The notes: generated from the sequence alone by a model not told the origin. Shown: positions 27,181 through 37,492, counted from the stretch's first letter. The stretch: DNA of 64,000 nucleotides from Algoriphagus boseongensis (GCF_004362805.1 NZ_SNYF01000005.1:1415676-1479675), one strand, 5' to 3'. Program-made: numbers and translations.

Positions 27181-27372
27181 CTTCCCTACTCTTTAAACCA
27201 CATAGGAACATAGATCGATTCAGAAATTTAAATTTCTCTCCATTCCTTCACCGGTCATCGGACATCCAACTTCCCGACTTCCCAACCTCCTTGCTTCCCT
27301 ACTTTCTAAACCACATAGGGACATAGATTGATTTAGAAATTAAAACATCCCTCCCTTCCTACACCGGACTTC
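27181..27372. repeat. Duplicated intergenic element, about 80 bp, two copies 114 bp apart
   Basis: Two diverged copies start CTTCCCTACT at 27181 and 27295. Both continue with TAAACCACATAGG(A/G)ACATAGAT(C/T)GATT(C/T)AGAAATT and both contain a downstream CACCGG. The stretch between them is C/T-rich (ACTTCCCGACTTCCCAACC). No open frame or terminator is associated. It resembles a dispersed intergenic repeat family rather than a coding remnant. Confidence 0.75.
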
Positions 27373-27406
27373 CTTGCTTCCTTGCTTCCCTGCTTCCCAA
27401 CTTCCT
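27367..27406. repeat. Degenerate 8-bp tandem repeat next to the tauE-like stop codon
   Basis: CTTCCTTG, CTTCCTTG, CTTCCCTG, CTTCCCAA and CTTCCTAT follow one another in period 8. The array reaches into the stop codon of the tauE-like gene. Confidence 0.7.
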
Positions 27407-28142
27407 ATCCCCCAATAATCAATTTAACCGCAGCAAAGGCCAAAACAAAGGCAAGTAGGTATTTGAGAATCTTCGGACTGAATTTATTGGCTCCCAAATA
27501 GGCACCAGCCGCTCCTCCTGCGATGGTCAAGGGTAGAAGAATCCACAATTGGGTGGAAAACTCGATATGAAATACCGATGCTCCCAAGAATCCAGAAACG
27601 GAATTCAAGAATATAAACAAGGCACTTAAAGCTGCAGTTTCCTTAACTCCTGCCCAACCTAACATCAGAATAATCGGAGAAAGGATAATTCCTCCACCAA
27701 TGCCTATCATTCCGGAAAGTAATCCTATGGCAAATCCCAGCAAAGGTCCCATCCACCATTTTCGCTCGATTTTTTCAGTATCAGAAATGGGAAAAACCCC
27801 AGCAAATCGTAAAACAGGAAAGAGTAATAAGACTCCCAATATTTTCTTGTAAATCCCAGTCTCTAGCAACAATGTACCACCCAAGTAGGCTGCGGGAATT
27901 GAAAAAATGATCAGGGACAAAAATAGGTTCAGCGGAAACTTGCCTGATTTCCTATAATTCAGAAAGGAAATCATAGACACAAACATGTTCAAAATCAGCG
28001 CAGAAGGGCGAATTTCCTCCGGGGCAAAACCCATAAGCGCCAAAATCATCAAATAGCTACTTGCTCCTCCATGCCCGACTGAAGCATACATAAAGGCTGC
28101 AAAAGGCATCAGGAAATACAAAAACCAATCCCAAGCTTCCAT
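27405..28142 (-). CDS. TauE/SafE-family sulfite/anion exporter
   Basis: The 245-residue integral membrane protein has about seven to eight hydrophobic helices in two homologous halves. It has the family's glycine-rich motifs GHGGASSYLMILALMG and LSGMIGIGGGIILSPIILMLG. Members export or import sulfite, sulfoacetate or related anions. Its place between moeA and moaD suggests a link to sulfur or oxyanion handling during cofactor synthesis, but that is only context. The start follows the moeA stop by 4 nt. Confidence 0.9.
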   Translation of the reverse strand: MEAWDWFLYFLMPFAAFMYASVGHGGASSYLMILALMGFAPEEIRPSALILNMFVSMISFLNYRKSGKFPLNLFLSLIIFSIPAAYLGGTLLLETGIYKKILGVLLLFPVLRFAGVFPISDTEKIERKWWMGPLLGFAIGLLSGMIGIGGGIILSPIILMLGWAGVKETAALSALFIFLNSVSGFLGASVFHIEFSTQLWILLPLTIAGGAAGAYLGANKFSPKILKYLLAFVLAFAAVKLIIGG

Positions 28143-28146
28143 AATA

Positions 28147-29334
28147 TTACCAAGAATAAAATGCTACCAAACTGCCCTCTTCCACATGTTCTTGATCTTG
28201 CGGAATTTCCACCAGTCCATCTGCAATCCCAAAAGGCAAAAGATTGAAAGATTCCTGTCCGGGTAAAATTTCAACTTTCCCTTGGTTGATTTTGGACTTC
28301 AAGAAAAAGGTCAGAGGGGCTTTTTTTGTAAAATCTGAAGAAATAGGCAAATAAACAGGTCCTGACCAGGCCTCAGGGTTCCCCATCCATTCCTGCAAAA
28401 TCGGCTTCACATACTGAATAAAACAGGATAATACCGAAGCGGGATTTCCCGGTAAAGCAAAAATCAATTGTTCCTGCATTGAGCCAACGAACAATGGTTT
28501 CCCTGGTCTTTGCTTGACTTTGTAGAACACCTGACTCACGCCATTTTCTTCCAAACTTCCCTTCACAAAATCATAATCTCCTACAGAAATTCCTCCAGTC
28601 AGCAACAAAACATCCACCTCATTCAAGGCCTCACGCACGACACGTGTGACTTCAGACGCCTCGTCTTTTACTTTGAAAATCTTTATTTCCTCAATTCCGA
28701 GCTTTTCTAGAAAAGCCTGAAGAGAAGGACCGTTGGCATTATAAATCTGCCCCGGTCTGAGTGGATTGCCTATTTCTATGATTTCATCACCTGTCAGGAT
28801 TATCCCGACTTTTGGTGATTCAAAGACCTCTACTTCAAGAATTCCCAAAGAAGCCAATAAGCCAATTGTCCCTGGAGTAATCTGAGTTTGAGAGGGAATT
28901 ACTATTTCACCCAATTGGCACTGAGCTCCGGCCTTTCTCACATTCATTCCCAAGCTTACTTGCTCAGCTTCAAAAAAAATCACCTCTCCCACCCGGTTTA
29001 CCAATTCTTGCTGGATGACAGTATCTGCTCCCTTGGGAACAGGTGCGCCTGTAAAAATTCTGACAGCACAGCCTTTTGGAAGTTCGAAGTCTGGGCTGGC
29101 TCCTGCCTGGATGACATCTACCACTTTTCTGCTTTCCCCTTGATCTGACCAGGAAATGGCATAACCATCCATGCCTGAATTATCAAAAGATGGAACTGCC
29201 ATCGGGGAAACCACCGGAGATGAGGTGAATTTTCCCAAGCTTTCTTGGATGTTGACTTTCTTTGATTTTCGGGGAATTGACAGGGATTTAAGCAATTCTT
29301 TAGCTTTTCCCACTTCTACAAACTCGTACATCAT
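28147..29334 (-). CDS. moeA: Molybdopterin molybdenumtransferase
   Basis: MoeA inserts molybdate into adenylated molybdopterin. The 395-residue protein has FDNSGMDGYA, FTGAPVPKGADTVI, the GDEI and YNANGPSL motifs, LLTGGISVGDYDFV, and RPGKPLFVG with FALPGNPASV. The ATG at 29332-29334 overlaps the moaA stop by 4 nt, so the two are coupled. A separate mogA/moaB adenylyltransferase is not visible in the window. Confidence 0.95.
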   Translation of the reverse strand: MMYEFVEVGKAKELLKSLSIPRKSKKVNIQESLGKFTSSPVVSPMAVPSFDNSGMDGYAISWSDQGESRKVVDVIQAGASPDFELPKGCAVRIFTGAPVPKGADTVIQQELVNRVGEVIFFEAEQVSLGMNVRKAGAQCQLGEIVIPSQTQITPGTIGLLASLGILEVEVFESPKVGIILTGDEIIEIGNPLRPGQIYNANGPSLQAFLEKLGIEEIKIFKVKDEASEVTRVVREALNEVDVLLLTGGISVGDYDFVKGSLEENGVSQVFYKVKQRPGKPLFVGSMQEQLIFALPGNPASVLSCFIQYVKPILQEWMGNPEAWSGPVYLPISSDFTKKAPLTFFLKSKINQGKVEILPGQESFNLLPFGIADGLVEIPQDQEHVEEGSLVAFYSW

Positions 29335-30311
29335 CCACCAATTTTGATCATGCTGCGATTTTGAATTTGCTCTGGGATGGCTTTTAGGTAATCCGGATCA
29401 AACTGCCCTCCCAAAACCGCATGTTTTCGGGAAACGGAAAGTCGAATAATGGATTCCAAGTCCTCTCCTTTGCGAAGCGCTCCCAATAAATCCAGTTCTT
29501 CTTTTCCAAAAAGACAATTCTTGATTTTACCGTCAGCGGTGAGCCGCATTCGATTACAGCTTCCACAGAAATGTTCACTCATTGTGGTGATAAAGGCAAA
29601 AGTCCCTTCAAAACCCTCCACTTTATATTTCTTAGCCGTGTCGTGCTTTTTGTCTTCCAACTTGACCACTTCAAATTTCTCCTTGACCAAATCAAGCATT
29701 TGAGCGGCTGTGATAACTTTTTTGCTTTCCCAATGATTCCCCTGAAAAGGCATGAATTCGATAAATCGTACGTGCAGAGGAAGCTTTTCGGTCAATTGGA
29801 CAAAATCACAGATTTCATCCTCAATTAATCCGTGAAGGGCTACTGAATTGACTTTAACCCGAAAGCCTTCCTGAAGAAGTAACAGGATATTTTCCCAAAC
29901 CTGATCGTACTGATCTCTTCGGGTTAATTTCTTGAATTTTTCTCTATTCAGCGTATCCAGACTCACATTTACCGACCTAACTCCTGCATTCTTCAGAGCC
30001 TGAATATGCTTATGAATCAAAATCCCGTTGGTAGTCAGGGTCAATTCCACAGGATGTGCAGAAAGCTTTTCCAGTATCCAGTCAAACTCCTTTCTCACCA
30101 AGGGCTCTCCTCCGGTCAATCGGATTTTTTTCACTCCCAATCGGATAAAAGTTTCCGCCAATTGGATGATTTCCTCCTGACTCATCAGTTTGGATTGGGG
30201 CATCCACTCCATCTCCTCCTGCGGCATGCAATACGTGCATCGGAAGTTGCAATGATCTGTCAGAGAAATCCTGAGGTAATCGTGAATACGTCCAAACGAG
30301 TCTTGAAGCAT
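29331..30311 (-). CDS. moaA: GTP 3',8-cyclase
   Basis: This radical-SAM enzyme starts molybdenum-cofactor synthesis from GTP. Cys21, Cys25 and Cys28 (CNFRCTYC) bind the SAM cluster, and a C-terminal set (HFCGSCNRMR and KNCLFG) binds the second [4Fe-4S] cluster. The conserved C-terminal Gly-Gly is present (MIKIGG). The 326-residue length is normal. The partner moaC is not nearby. It is 65 bp after the AraC regulator on the same strand. Confidence 0.96.
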   Translation of the reverse strand: MLQDSFGRIHDYLRISLTDHCNFRCTYCMPQEEMEWMPQSKLMSQEEIIQLAETFIRLGVKKIRLTGGEPLVRKEFDWILEKLSAHPVELTLTTNGILIHKHIQALKNAGVRSVNVSLDTLNREKFKKLTRRDQYDQVWENILLLLQEGFRVKVNSVALHGLIEDEICDFVQLTEKLPLHVRFIEFMPFQGNHWESKKVITAAQMLDLVKEKFEVVKLEDKKHDTAKKYKVEGFEGTFAFITTMSEHFCGSCNRMRLTADGKIKNCLFGKEELDLLGALRKGEDLESIIRLSVSRKHAVLGGQFDPDYLKAIPEQIQNRSMIKIGG

Positions 30312-30376
30312 GATGCTATGTTAGGAAATTATATCTTGATTTGAAATCATCTTCTTTTAGACGGTAAAATGAATTT

Positions 30377-31276
30377 TCACCCTTTTCTGAATTGGGTTGG
30401 GCTTTGGTTCATGGATTTCTTAAAGAAGTTATTGAAATGGGTCACTTCATTAAAGCCGAGAGCGTAAGCGATCTCGGAAACATTCCATTTACTCTGTTTG
30501 AGTAAAATTTTAGATTCCTGAAGCAATCGATCCGAAATGAGCTGAGAGGTAGTCTTTCCAGTCATCTCTTTTACAGCCCTGTTCAAGTGATTTACATGGA
30601 TATTGAGTTGATCGGCAAAATCAGATGGTGTCCGAAGTTGTATCGAGGTATGGTTTTCATCGATTGGAAACTGTCTTTCCAATAACTCCAAAAAGATAGA
30701 AGCAATCCTCAGGGAAGCACTTCCCCGCTGCGCAATTTGGAGTTCGGCAGGCTGAAGCTTCATCCCAAAATGGATGAGTTCAAACACCAGGTTTCTCAGC
30801 CTATCGTATTTGTACTTGTATTCTGACTCCAGCTCTTCCTGCATTTTTTCAAAAATAGATTCCACTTCAGCAGCCTCTTGGTCATTGAGTTCGAATACGT
30901 GGGTTCCATTGGGATGAAACACCTCATATTGCTGGATTTGACCAAAATTCATGAAAAAATGAGGATTGAAAACACAATAAACTCCCGAAGTATGCTCGCC
31001 TAAATGATCCCATTTGTAAGGAACCAAAGGATTAGAGAAGGAAAGAGCCTGCTTCTTTACTTCATACACCCGATCTGCATAGTGAACGGTGCTTGCTCCT
31101 TTGACCAACATGATTTTGTAAAAATCTCTTTTTCGATAGGGAACACTTTTTACTTTCCCTTCCAGAAAAGGCTCAAGCCTAAAAATATTAAAGTGCCCAA
31201 AGTCATTTTTCAGACTTTCAGGGATCCACTTGAATTTTCGCTTATAAAACTCCTCTAAGGTCTCTGGCTTCTCCAT
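30377..31276 (-). CDS. AraC-family transcriptional regulator
   Basis: The 299-residue protein has an N-terminal cupin-like ligand-binding region and a C-terminal AraC double helix-turn-helix (PSDFADQLNIHVNHLNRAVKEMTG and WNVSEIAYALGFNEVTHFNNFFKK). The ATG at 31276 lies 5 nt after the stop of the outer-membrane protein gene, so these are probably one transcript. The effector is unknown. It could control the divergent aldo/keto reductase at 32354. Confidence 0.93.
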   Translation of the reverse strand: MEKPETLEEFYKRKFKWIPESLKNDFGHFNIFRLEPFLEGKVKSVPYRKRDFYKIMLVKGASTVHYADRVYEVKKQALSFSNPLVPYKWDHLGEHTSGVYCVFNPHFFMNFGQIQQYEVFHPNGTHVFELNDQEAAEVESIFEKMQEELESEYKYKYDRLRNLVFELIHFGMKLQPAELQIAQRGSASLRIASIFLELLERQFPIDENHTSIQLRTPSDFADQLNIHVNHLNRAVKEMTGKTTSQLISDRLLQESKILLKQSKWNVSEIAYALGFNEVTHFNNFFKKSMNQSPTQFRKG

Positions 31277-31281
31277 TTTTA

Positions 31282-32049
31282 TCAGCGGGTTTCTTTTCTG
31301 TAGTTATTCGCAAAATTGTAAAGCAAACTCACATTCCAGACCAAGTCATCCCCGGGGACAGTTGAGCTCAGCTTTTGGTTAAATAAGGTCTGGAAGGAAA
31401 TCGGAAAATTATCCTTGCTAAGTGTAAAACTGGAAGTCACATACCATCCATTTCCCTTATCAACACTCAGAAAATAAAACTGAGGATTCATTCTAAGTTT
31501 AAACTCCTTACCTAATCTCAGGTTTGAAATCACAGTATTTAAGGCAAGAAAATCAGAGTTTTTCGGACCCGTTGGGTTAAATCCACTTCCGTGTAAGTAA
31601 TAAATCCCGGCGCTGAATTTATCCGAGAACTTATACATCTGATTGATCTCTCCCGCCAAGTATCGGTTGGCAATGAACATCTTTTGAGGCTTACCGTCCA
31701 CAATCACTTCCATATCCTGAAAAAGGAAAGCAGGGTGAGCACCGGCAGTGAGCGTAAAACGACTGTCTTTGATGAGCTTATATCTCCACCAGAGGACAAA
31801 AGACCAAGGCTTCCCATTCATTCCGAATCGAAACATGGGATCAAAGGAAAGCCTATCTCCTCCTACACTTAAATCAAAGAAAACGGCTGGTCTTCCCAAA
31901 GAGAAAGATGGGATAATGGAAATCCCGTTATTGGTTGCGGTAATAGTTCCATTGAAATGTTTGATTCCTTGAGCAGCGGCAGGATTTGAATTGCATAAAA
32001 GAACACAGGCAAATCCCATAAGGAAAAGGCGGGTAATTGAAGATCTCAT
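31282..32049 (-). CDS. Outer-membrane beta-barrel-like protein, unknown
   Basis: The 255-residue protein starts at the ATG at 32049 with a signal peptide (TRLFLMGFACVLLCNSNPAAAQ); a longer reading to 32118 would bury this signal. The mature part has alternating hydrophobic and aromatic strands ending in an aromatic-rich segment (NVSLLYNFANNYRKE), as in small outer-membrane barrels. No specific family is recognised. An exact -7 box and spaced TTG lie upstream. Confidence 0.75.
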   Translation of the reverse strand: MRSSITRLFLMGFACVLLCNSNPAAAQGIKHFNGTITATNNGISIIPSFSLGRPAVFFDLSVGGDRLSFDPMFRFGMNGKPWSFVLWWRYKLIKDSRFTLTAGAHPAFLFQDMEVIVDGKPQKMFIANRYLAGEINQMYKFSDKFSAGIYYLHGSGFNPTGPKNSDFLALNTVISNLRLGKEFKLRMNPQFYFLSVDKGNGWYVTSSFTLSKDNFPISFQTLFNQKLSSTVPGDDLVWNVSLLYNFANNYRKETR

Positions 32050-32073
32050 GATAAGTTTAAGGAGGCGATTTTT

Positions 32074-32102
32074 CAAAATTAGATTACAAAGGTCAAGCAC
32101 AA
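32074..32102 (-). promoter_or_regulatory. Promoter of the outer-membrane protein/AraC operon
   Basis: On the minus strand TAATTTTG (plus-strand 32074-32081) matches TAnnTTTG exactly and a TTG (32100-32102) lies 18 nt upstream, close to the Bacteroidota spacing. The start codon is 24 nt downstream. The rest of the 304-bp gap to 32353 contains no gene I can see. Confidence 0.55.
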
Positions 32103-32117
32103 TACTTATATAATCCA

Positions 32118-32243
32118 ATAGAATTCAAGCAAAAACTTACATTTTTCAAACATTTGTAGGAATTAGCACCCAAATCGATGTTTTGCCTATTCAAGAAATC
32201 CTAAAGACTTGACTTTACTATCATTGCTCTATTTGAATTCTAT
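32118..32243. repeat. 11-bp inverted repeat ATAGAATTCAA in the divergent region
   Basis: ATAGAATTCAA (32118-32128) and TTGAATTCTAT (32233-32243) are perfect inverted copies 104 bp apart, each with the palindrome GAATTC inside. They could be two sites for a dimeric regulator of the divergent genes, for example the AraC protein at 30377. Chance is not excluded in AT-rich DNA. Confidence 0.4.
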
Positions 32244-32320
32244 AAGTTTCTGTTTGATTCGTATTGGTAGTTCTTTATATAGTTTCCGACTTTTGAAATG
32301 AGTAATCCTTAAAAAATTGA

Positions 32321-33343
<1,023 letters not shown>

Positions 33344-33371
33344 TTCTATCTATTAGGAAATCTAAAATCAT

Positions 33372-33411
33372 GGCTCATCTCTCTATGAATGAGCCCTTTC
33401 TTTCCTTTTCT
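33372..33411 (+). terminator. Probable terminator after the aldo/keto reductase
   Basis: GGCTCAT (33372-33378) pairs with ATGAGCC (33389-33395), followed by the T-rich CTTTCTTTCCTTTTC. Confidence 0.6.
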
Positions 33412-33470
33412 AGGAAAATAAAATTAGCTTAAGCAAGAATCAGTTCTCCATCTCCCCATTCCTTACGCCT

Positions 33471-34814
33471 ATGAAACCCCAAAAGACCTCCTCCTCTCCG
33501 CTCAAATTTCTGAATGTGTTTTTCGGGACTTTTCTGGTCCTTTCCTCATTTATCAATTCATTTGGCCAAAGTTCGAGCGATTCGGTGGCCATTATTCATC
33601 TGCTGGAAAGAGAAGCTTTAACCTGGAGAATGGGGGACATCCAAGCCCATGCAGATTGCTGGGAAGAACGGCCTTATGGGAAAATTCTGGTTTCAACTGC
33701 CACAGGCCAATTCTTTGATGCCCCAGTTTCTTTGATGAAAAACCCTCCCCCTTCCATGATCGGTTCGGGTGGAATGGCTTTTCTTTCGAATTTTAAAATG
33801 AGTATTCAAGGCAACAGCGCTTGGGTAAGTCACGATGAAGTATCAGTTTCCAAAGAAGGCAAACAAAATTTCTCCACAGAGATAAGGATGCTTGAAAAAG
33901 TGGGCAACGACTGGAAACTTGTAGGTCAATCTAATCATCAATTTATGCCTCCAGCAGAGAAAAAAGATACGACAAGCTATATCCAAACTGCGGACATCTA
34001 CACAGGTAGAATTGAAACCGTCTATTCTGCAAATAAGCACATTGAAGCGCCCAACTGGCATCCTGACAATTATTTGATTGTCAATAGTAAGGGGAGAATT
34101 TACACCCTGGACTTGGCGACAAAAGAGATGAAGGTATTGGATACTGGATTTGCCACCGCTTGCAACAATGACCACGGAATCTCTCCGGACAATAAATGGC
34201 TAGCTATAAGCCATAACGATCGAAATGACCCTTCCCCTAAACCTTACAAATCCGTCATTTATATCCTTCCGATAACCGGAGGGGAGCCAAGGAGAATAAC
34301 TCCTGAAGTCGTATCCTATTGGCATGGATGGAGTCCAGACGGGAAGACTTTGGCATACACGGGAGAGCGGAATGGGAATTTTGACATCTACACCATCAGC
34401 GTTAATGGAGGAAAGGAAAAAAGACTGACTGACTCAGAAGGTCTGGATGATGGACCGGATTATTCCCCTGATGGAAAATACATTTACCTTAATTCTTTCC
34501 GCACAGGCCATATGCAGCTTTGGAGAATTGATGCTGATGGAAAAAATCCAGCGCAATTGACTTTTGATGATTATTCCAATTGGTTCCCCCATCCTTCACC
34601 GGATGGAAAATGGATCGCTTATATTTCTTACCTGGAGGATCAAGCACAGGGACATCCTTTCGGAAAACAGGTCAAACTCCGTCTGATGAACTTGGAAACC
34701 AAAGAAATTAAAGATTTAACCCCTGTGTTTTTTGGGGGACAAGGCACTTTCAATGTACCTTCATGGAGTCCTGACAGCAAGAAAGTTGCTTTTGTCAGTT
34801 ATGCCATTCAATAA
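33471..34814 (+). CDS. Secreted NTF2-like plus TolB-type beta-propeller protein
   Basis: The 447-residue protein has a signal peptide ending near NSFGQ. Residues about 38-165 look like an NTF2/SnoaL-type domain ([29 protein letters not shown]). The rest is a TolB/WD40-like propeller with repeated SPDGK and SPDSK motifs ([39 protein letters not shown]). The fusion is unusual. It probably binds protein or carbohydrate in the periplasm. It is 29 bp before the Tat-exported oxidoreductase. Confidence 0.85.
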   Translation: MKPQKTSSSPLKFLNVFFGTFLVLSSFINSFGQSSSDSVAIIHLLEREALTWRMGDIQAHADCWEERPYGKILVSTATGQFFDAPVSLMKNPPPSMIGSGGMAFLSNFKMSIQGNSAWVSHDEVSVSKEGKQNFSTEIRMLEKVGNDWKLVGQSNHQFMPPAEKKDTTSYIQTADIYTGRIETVYSANKHIEAPNWHPDNYLIVNSKGRIYTLDLATKEMKVLDTGFATACNNDHGISPDNKWLAISHNDRNDPSPKPYKSVIYILPITGGEPRRITPEVVSYWHGWSPDGKTLAYTGERNGNFDIYTISVNGGKEKRLTDSEGLDDGPDYSPDGKYIYLNSFRTGHMQLWRIDADGKNPAQLTFDDYSNWFPHPSPDGKWIAYISYLEDQAQGHPFGKQVKLRLMNLETKEIKDLTPVFFGGQGTFNVPSWSPDSKKVAFVSYAIQ

Positions 34815-34843
34815 ATTACCATTTCCAATAACCCATTAAACCC

Positions 34844-36244
34844 ATGAAAAACGATTCTTCCGCTTCTAGAAGAAGATTTCTTCAACAATTGGGAGCAACA
34901 AGTATTGCCACCGCAGCCACTCCCTTTCTTTCTTTAGGTGCACAGGAAAAAGCCGAAGAAAGAATCCTCCACTACGAGCGAAAAATCTCCTCCAACGACA
35001 CCATTCGAATTGGTGTGATTGGCTATGGAGTTCAGGGTCATTTTGACTTGACCACCGCTTTAAAAGTTCCTGGAGTGGAACTGGCAGGTATTTGTGATTT
35101 GTATACTGGAAGAATCGAAAATGCAAAAGAGCAATTTGGGCCAGATCTATATACCACAAGAAATTATAAAGACTTATTGGATCGTCCGGATATTGATGCG
35201 GTTTTGATCTGTTCTATGGATTGCTGGCATGCCCAGATGACCTTGGATGCTTTGGCAAAAGGAAAGCATGTGTACATCGAGAAGCCTATGGTTTCCAAGA
35301 TTTCCGAAGGCTATCCAATTATGGAAGCTGCGAAGAAATCCGGAAAAGTAGTTCAGGTGGGAAGTCAACGGGTGAGCAGCATAGGCTACCAAAAGGCGAA
35401 AGAACTCTTGGCAGCTGGTGAAATCGGCCAATTGAATATGGTCAATGCAGTCTATGACCGTCAGAGCTCGATTGGGGCTTGGGAATACACCATTCCAAAA
35501 GATGCCAGCGCGGAAACAACCAATTGGGATAAGTTTATCGAAGTCACGGAAAAAATGGAGTTCGACGCCAAGAAGTTTTTCTGGTGGAGAGCTTTCAAGG
35601 AAGTGGGAACTGGTGTGGCTGGAGATTTATTTATCCACCTCTTGAGTGGAACCCACCTGATCACCAATTCCAAAGGTCCTGAGACCATTTTCAGCACAGG
35701 TCAATTCAGTTACTGGAAAGACGGCCGAAATCTCCCTGACGTGATGTCTGGGATTATGCAATACCCGGATAGTCCTGAGCACCCTGCATACATGATGACT
35801 TTGCAGGTGAATTTTATCAGTGGAACTGGGGGACAGGAAATCGTCCAATTGGTAGGCTCTGAAGGGGTGATGACGCTAAGAGGAAATGGATTGAGTGTGA
35901 CCCATAGCATTTTACCGGAGGCACCGGGATTTGGAGGATATGATTCCTTATTTACTTTCTCCAAAAAAATGCAGGATGAAATGCGGGCCGAGTATGATGC
36001 CAAATGGACTCCGGAGCAGAGAAGAAGACCGACAAAAGAGGATTTCGTATTCAAAGCTCCAGACGGATACAGCGATCATTTAGATCACTTTACCAACTTC
36101 TTCGATGCGATCCGAACAGGTAAGCCTGTGGTAGAAGATGCTGAATTTGGATTCAGAGCAGCCGCTCCTGCCCTAGCCTGTAACCAAAGTTATTTCGACA
36201 AAAAGATCATTCACTGGGACCCGGTGAAATTGAAATTGAAGTAA
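34844..36244 (+). CDS. Tat-exported Gfo/Idh/MocA-family oxidoreductase
   Basis: A twin-arginine signal (SRRRFLQQLGATS) precedes an NAD(P)-binding fold (IRIGVIGYGVQGHFDL) with the family's KHVYIEKPM motif. A C-terminal alpha/beta domain follows. At 466 residues it is longer than cytoplasmic members. Zymomonas glucose-fructose oxidoreductase is a known precedent for a Tat-exported family member with tightly bound NADP. The substrate is unknown, probably a sugar derivative. The paired beta-propeller gene upstream is likely co-transcribed. Confidence 0.92.
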   Translation: MKNDSSASRRRFLQQLGATSIATAATPFLSLGAQEKAEERILHYERKISSNDTIRIGVIGYGVQGHFDLTTALKVPGVELAGICDLYTGRIENAKEQFGPDLYTTRNYKDLLDRPDIDAVLICSMDCWHAQMTLDALAKGKHVYIEKPMVSKISEGYPIMEAAKKSGKVVQVGSQRVSSIGYQKAKELLAAGEIGQLNMVNAVYDRQSSIGAWEYTIPKDASAETTNWDKFIEVTEKMEFDAKKFFWWRAFKEVGTGVAGDLFIHLLSGTHLITNSKGPETIFSTGQFSYWKDGRNLPDVMSGIMQYPDSPEHPAYMMTLQVNFISGTGGQEIVQLVGSEGVMTLRGNGLSVTHSILPEAPGFGGYDSLFTFSKKMQDEMRAEYDAKWTPEQRRRPTKEDFVFKAPDGYSDHLDHFTNFFDAIRTGKPVVEDAEFGFRAAAPALACNQSYFDKKIIHWDPVKLKLK

Positions 36245-36253
36245 ATCCAAACT

Positions 36254-36296
36254 ACCAAATCCAACCTTTAAGGGGTTGGATTTGGTGTATTTTTCT
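36254..36296 (+). terminator. Strong intrinsic terminator
   Basis: ACCAAATCCAACC (36254-36266) and GGTTGGATTTGGT (36274-36286) form a perfect 13-bp stem, followed by GTATTTTTCTT. Confidence 0.85.
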
Positions 36297-36308
36297 TAAA
36301 CCCAATCT

Positions 36309-36893
36309 ATGGCCAAAGAAGCCTTACTCAAATTCTTTCTGAATTATTTTCCAATCTCTGCCGAGGAAAAGGCCCTGATCGAACCAAGGTTTGAATTAAA
36401 ATTCATCAATAAAAAAGGGAAAATTCTACAGGCTGGAGACACATGTAAGGTTTACACTTTTGTGGTCTCGGGGTGCTTCCGAATGTACGGTGTGGATGAC
36501 AAAGGCTTTGAACACAACATCCAGTTTGCAGCAGAAAATGACTGGATAGCAGATATAGCAAGCTTTTACACGGGCAAACCCAGTTCTTTGAATATTGAAG
36601 CCATAGAATCCTCCGAAGTACTTCAAATCTCCCAAACTGATCTTTATTTTCTTTTCGAAGAAATATACAAGCTCAACAGGATTTTTAAAGTTACAATCGA
36701 ACAGAAATACATCGAATTACAGAATCGGGTTTTACAAAATTTCAGTTCCACCGCTGAGCAGCGTTACCTTGATTTTTTAGAACAATATCGCATTTTGTCC
36801 AACAGACTCCCGAATACTCAGATTGCTTCCTATTTGGGAATCACTCCTGAATTTTTGAGTAAAATTCGCAGAAACCTAGCTGAGAAGGGGTAA
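36309..36893 (+). CDS. Crp/Fnr-family transcriptional regulator
   Basis: The 194-residue protein has a cyclic-nucleotide-binding-like beta roll (GKILQAGDTCKVYTFVVSG...) and a C-terminal helix-turn-helix (NTQIASYLGITPEFLSKIRRNL). There is no iron-sulfur cysteine set, so it is not an FNR oxygen sensor. This Bacteroidota group often lacks clear cAMP-binding residues. Its targets are unknown. Confidence 0.92.
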   Translation: MAKEALLKFFLNYFPISAEEKALIEPRFELKFINKKGKILQAGDTCKVYTFVVSGCFRMYGVDDKGFEHNIQFAAENDWIADIASFYTGKPSSLNIEAIESSEVLQISQTDLYFLFEEIYKLNRIFKVTIEQKYIELQNRVLQNFSSTAEQRYLDFLEQYRILSNRLPNTQIASYLGITPEFLSKIRRNLAEKG

Positions 36894-36970
36894 TTTCTTA
36901 AACTAGGTTAAGGATAAAAGGCTCGCAGAAATAGGAAATTTGTATCTTCTAATTATAAAACCTGACACTT

Positions 36971-37492
36971 ATGAAAATTTTAGCAACCCTCGCCCTCTTT
37001 TTGGGATTGACTTCACTAAGCCTTGCCCAAAGTTCTGTTGACGATATGGTCAAAGACTGGGAAAGAGCTAAGGCTTATACCAAAGAATATTTAGATGCCA
37101 TGCCCGCGGATAAGTATAATTTAAAGCCAACTCCAGAAATGAGAAGTTTTGCCCAGCAAATGCTTCACCTCACGGACGGAAATTATGGATTTACTTCAGC
37201 CGCTACAGGGATTGCCAGCCCAGTTGGAATGGGTGAATCTGAAAAAGCTGCCGATCAATCCAAGGAAAATGTCACCAAATTAGTCATGGCAGGATATGAT
37301 TTTGTGATCAGCAGTATCAAAACTATGACTCCTGAAAAATTAGCCGAATCTGCCACTCTGTTTGGTAGATTTGAAATGACCAAGGCCAAGGCACTGGAGA
37401 AGTGCTTCGAGCATCAGACACATCATAGAGGCCAGACTACCGTTTACATTCGACTTGGTGGGGCCACACCTCCACAGGAGAAGCTGTTTTAA
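36971..37492 (+). CDS. Secreted DinB-fold protein
   Basis: The 173-residue protein has a signal peptide (KILATLALFLGLTSLSLAQ) and a DinB/YfiT-like four-helix bundle with the metal-binding histidines: one in MLHLTDGNY and two in EHQTHHRGQT. Most DinB-fold proteins are cytoplasmic; an exported one is less usual. The family includes thiol transferases and hydrolases. The substrate is unknown. Confidence 0.87.
   Translation: MKILATLALFLGLTSLSLAQSSVDDMVKDWERAKAYTKEYLDAMPADKYNLKPTPEMRSFAQQMLHLTDGNYGFTSAATGIASPVGMGESEKAADQSKENVTKLVMAGYDFVISSIKTMTPEKLAESATLFGRFEMTKAKALEKCFEHQTHHRGQTTVYIRLGGATPPQEKLF

Noticed and set aside
27181..27406. CRISPR-like array
   Set aside because: Only two diverged copies with 114-bp spacing, no regular spacers and no cas genes.
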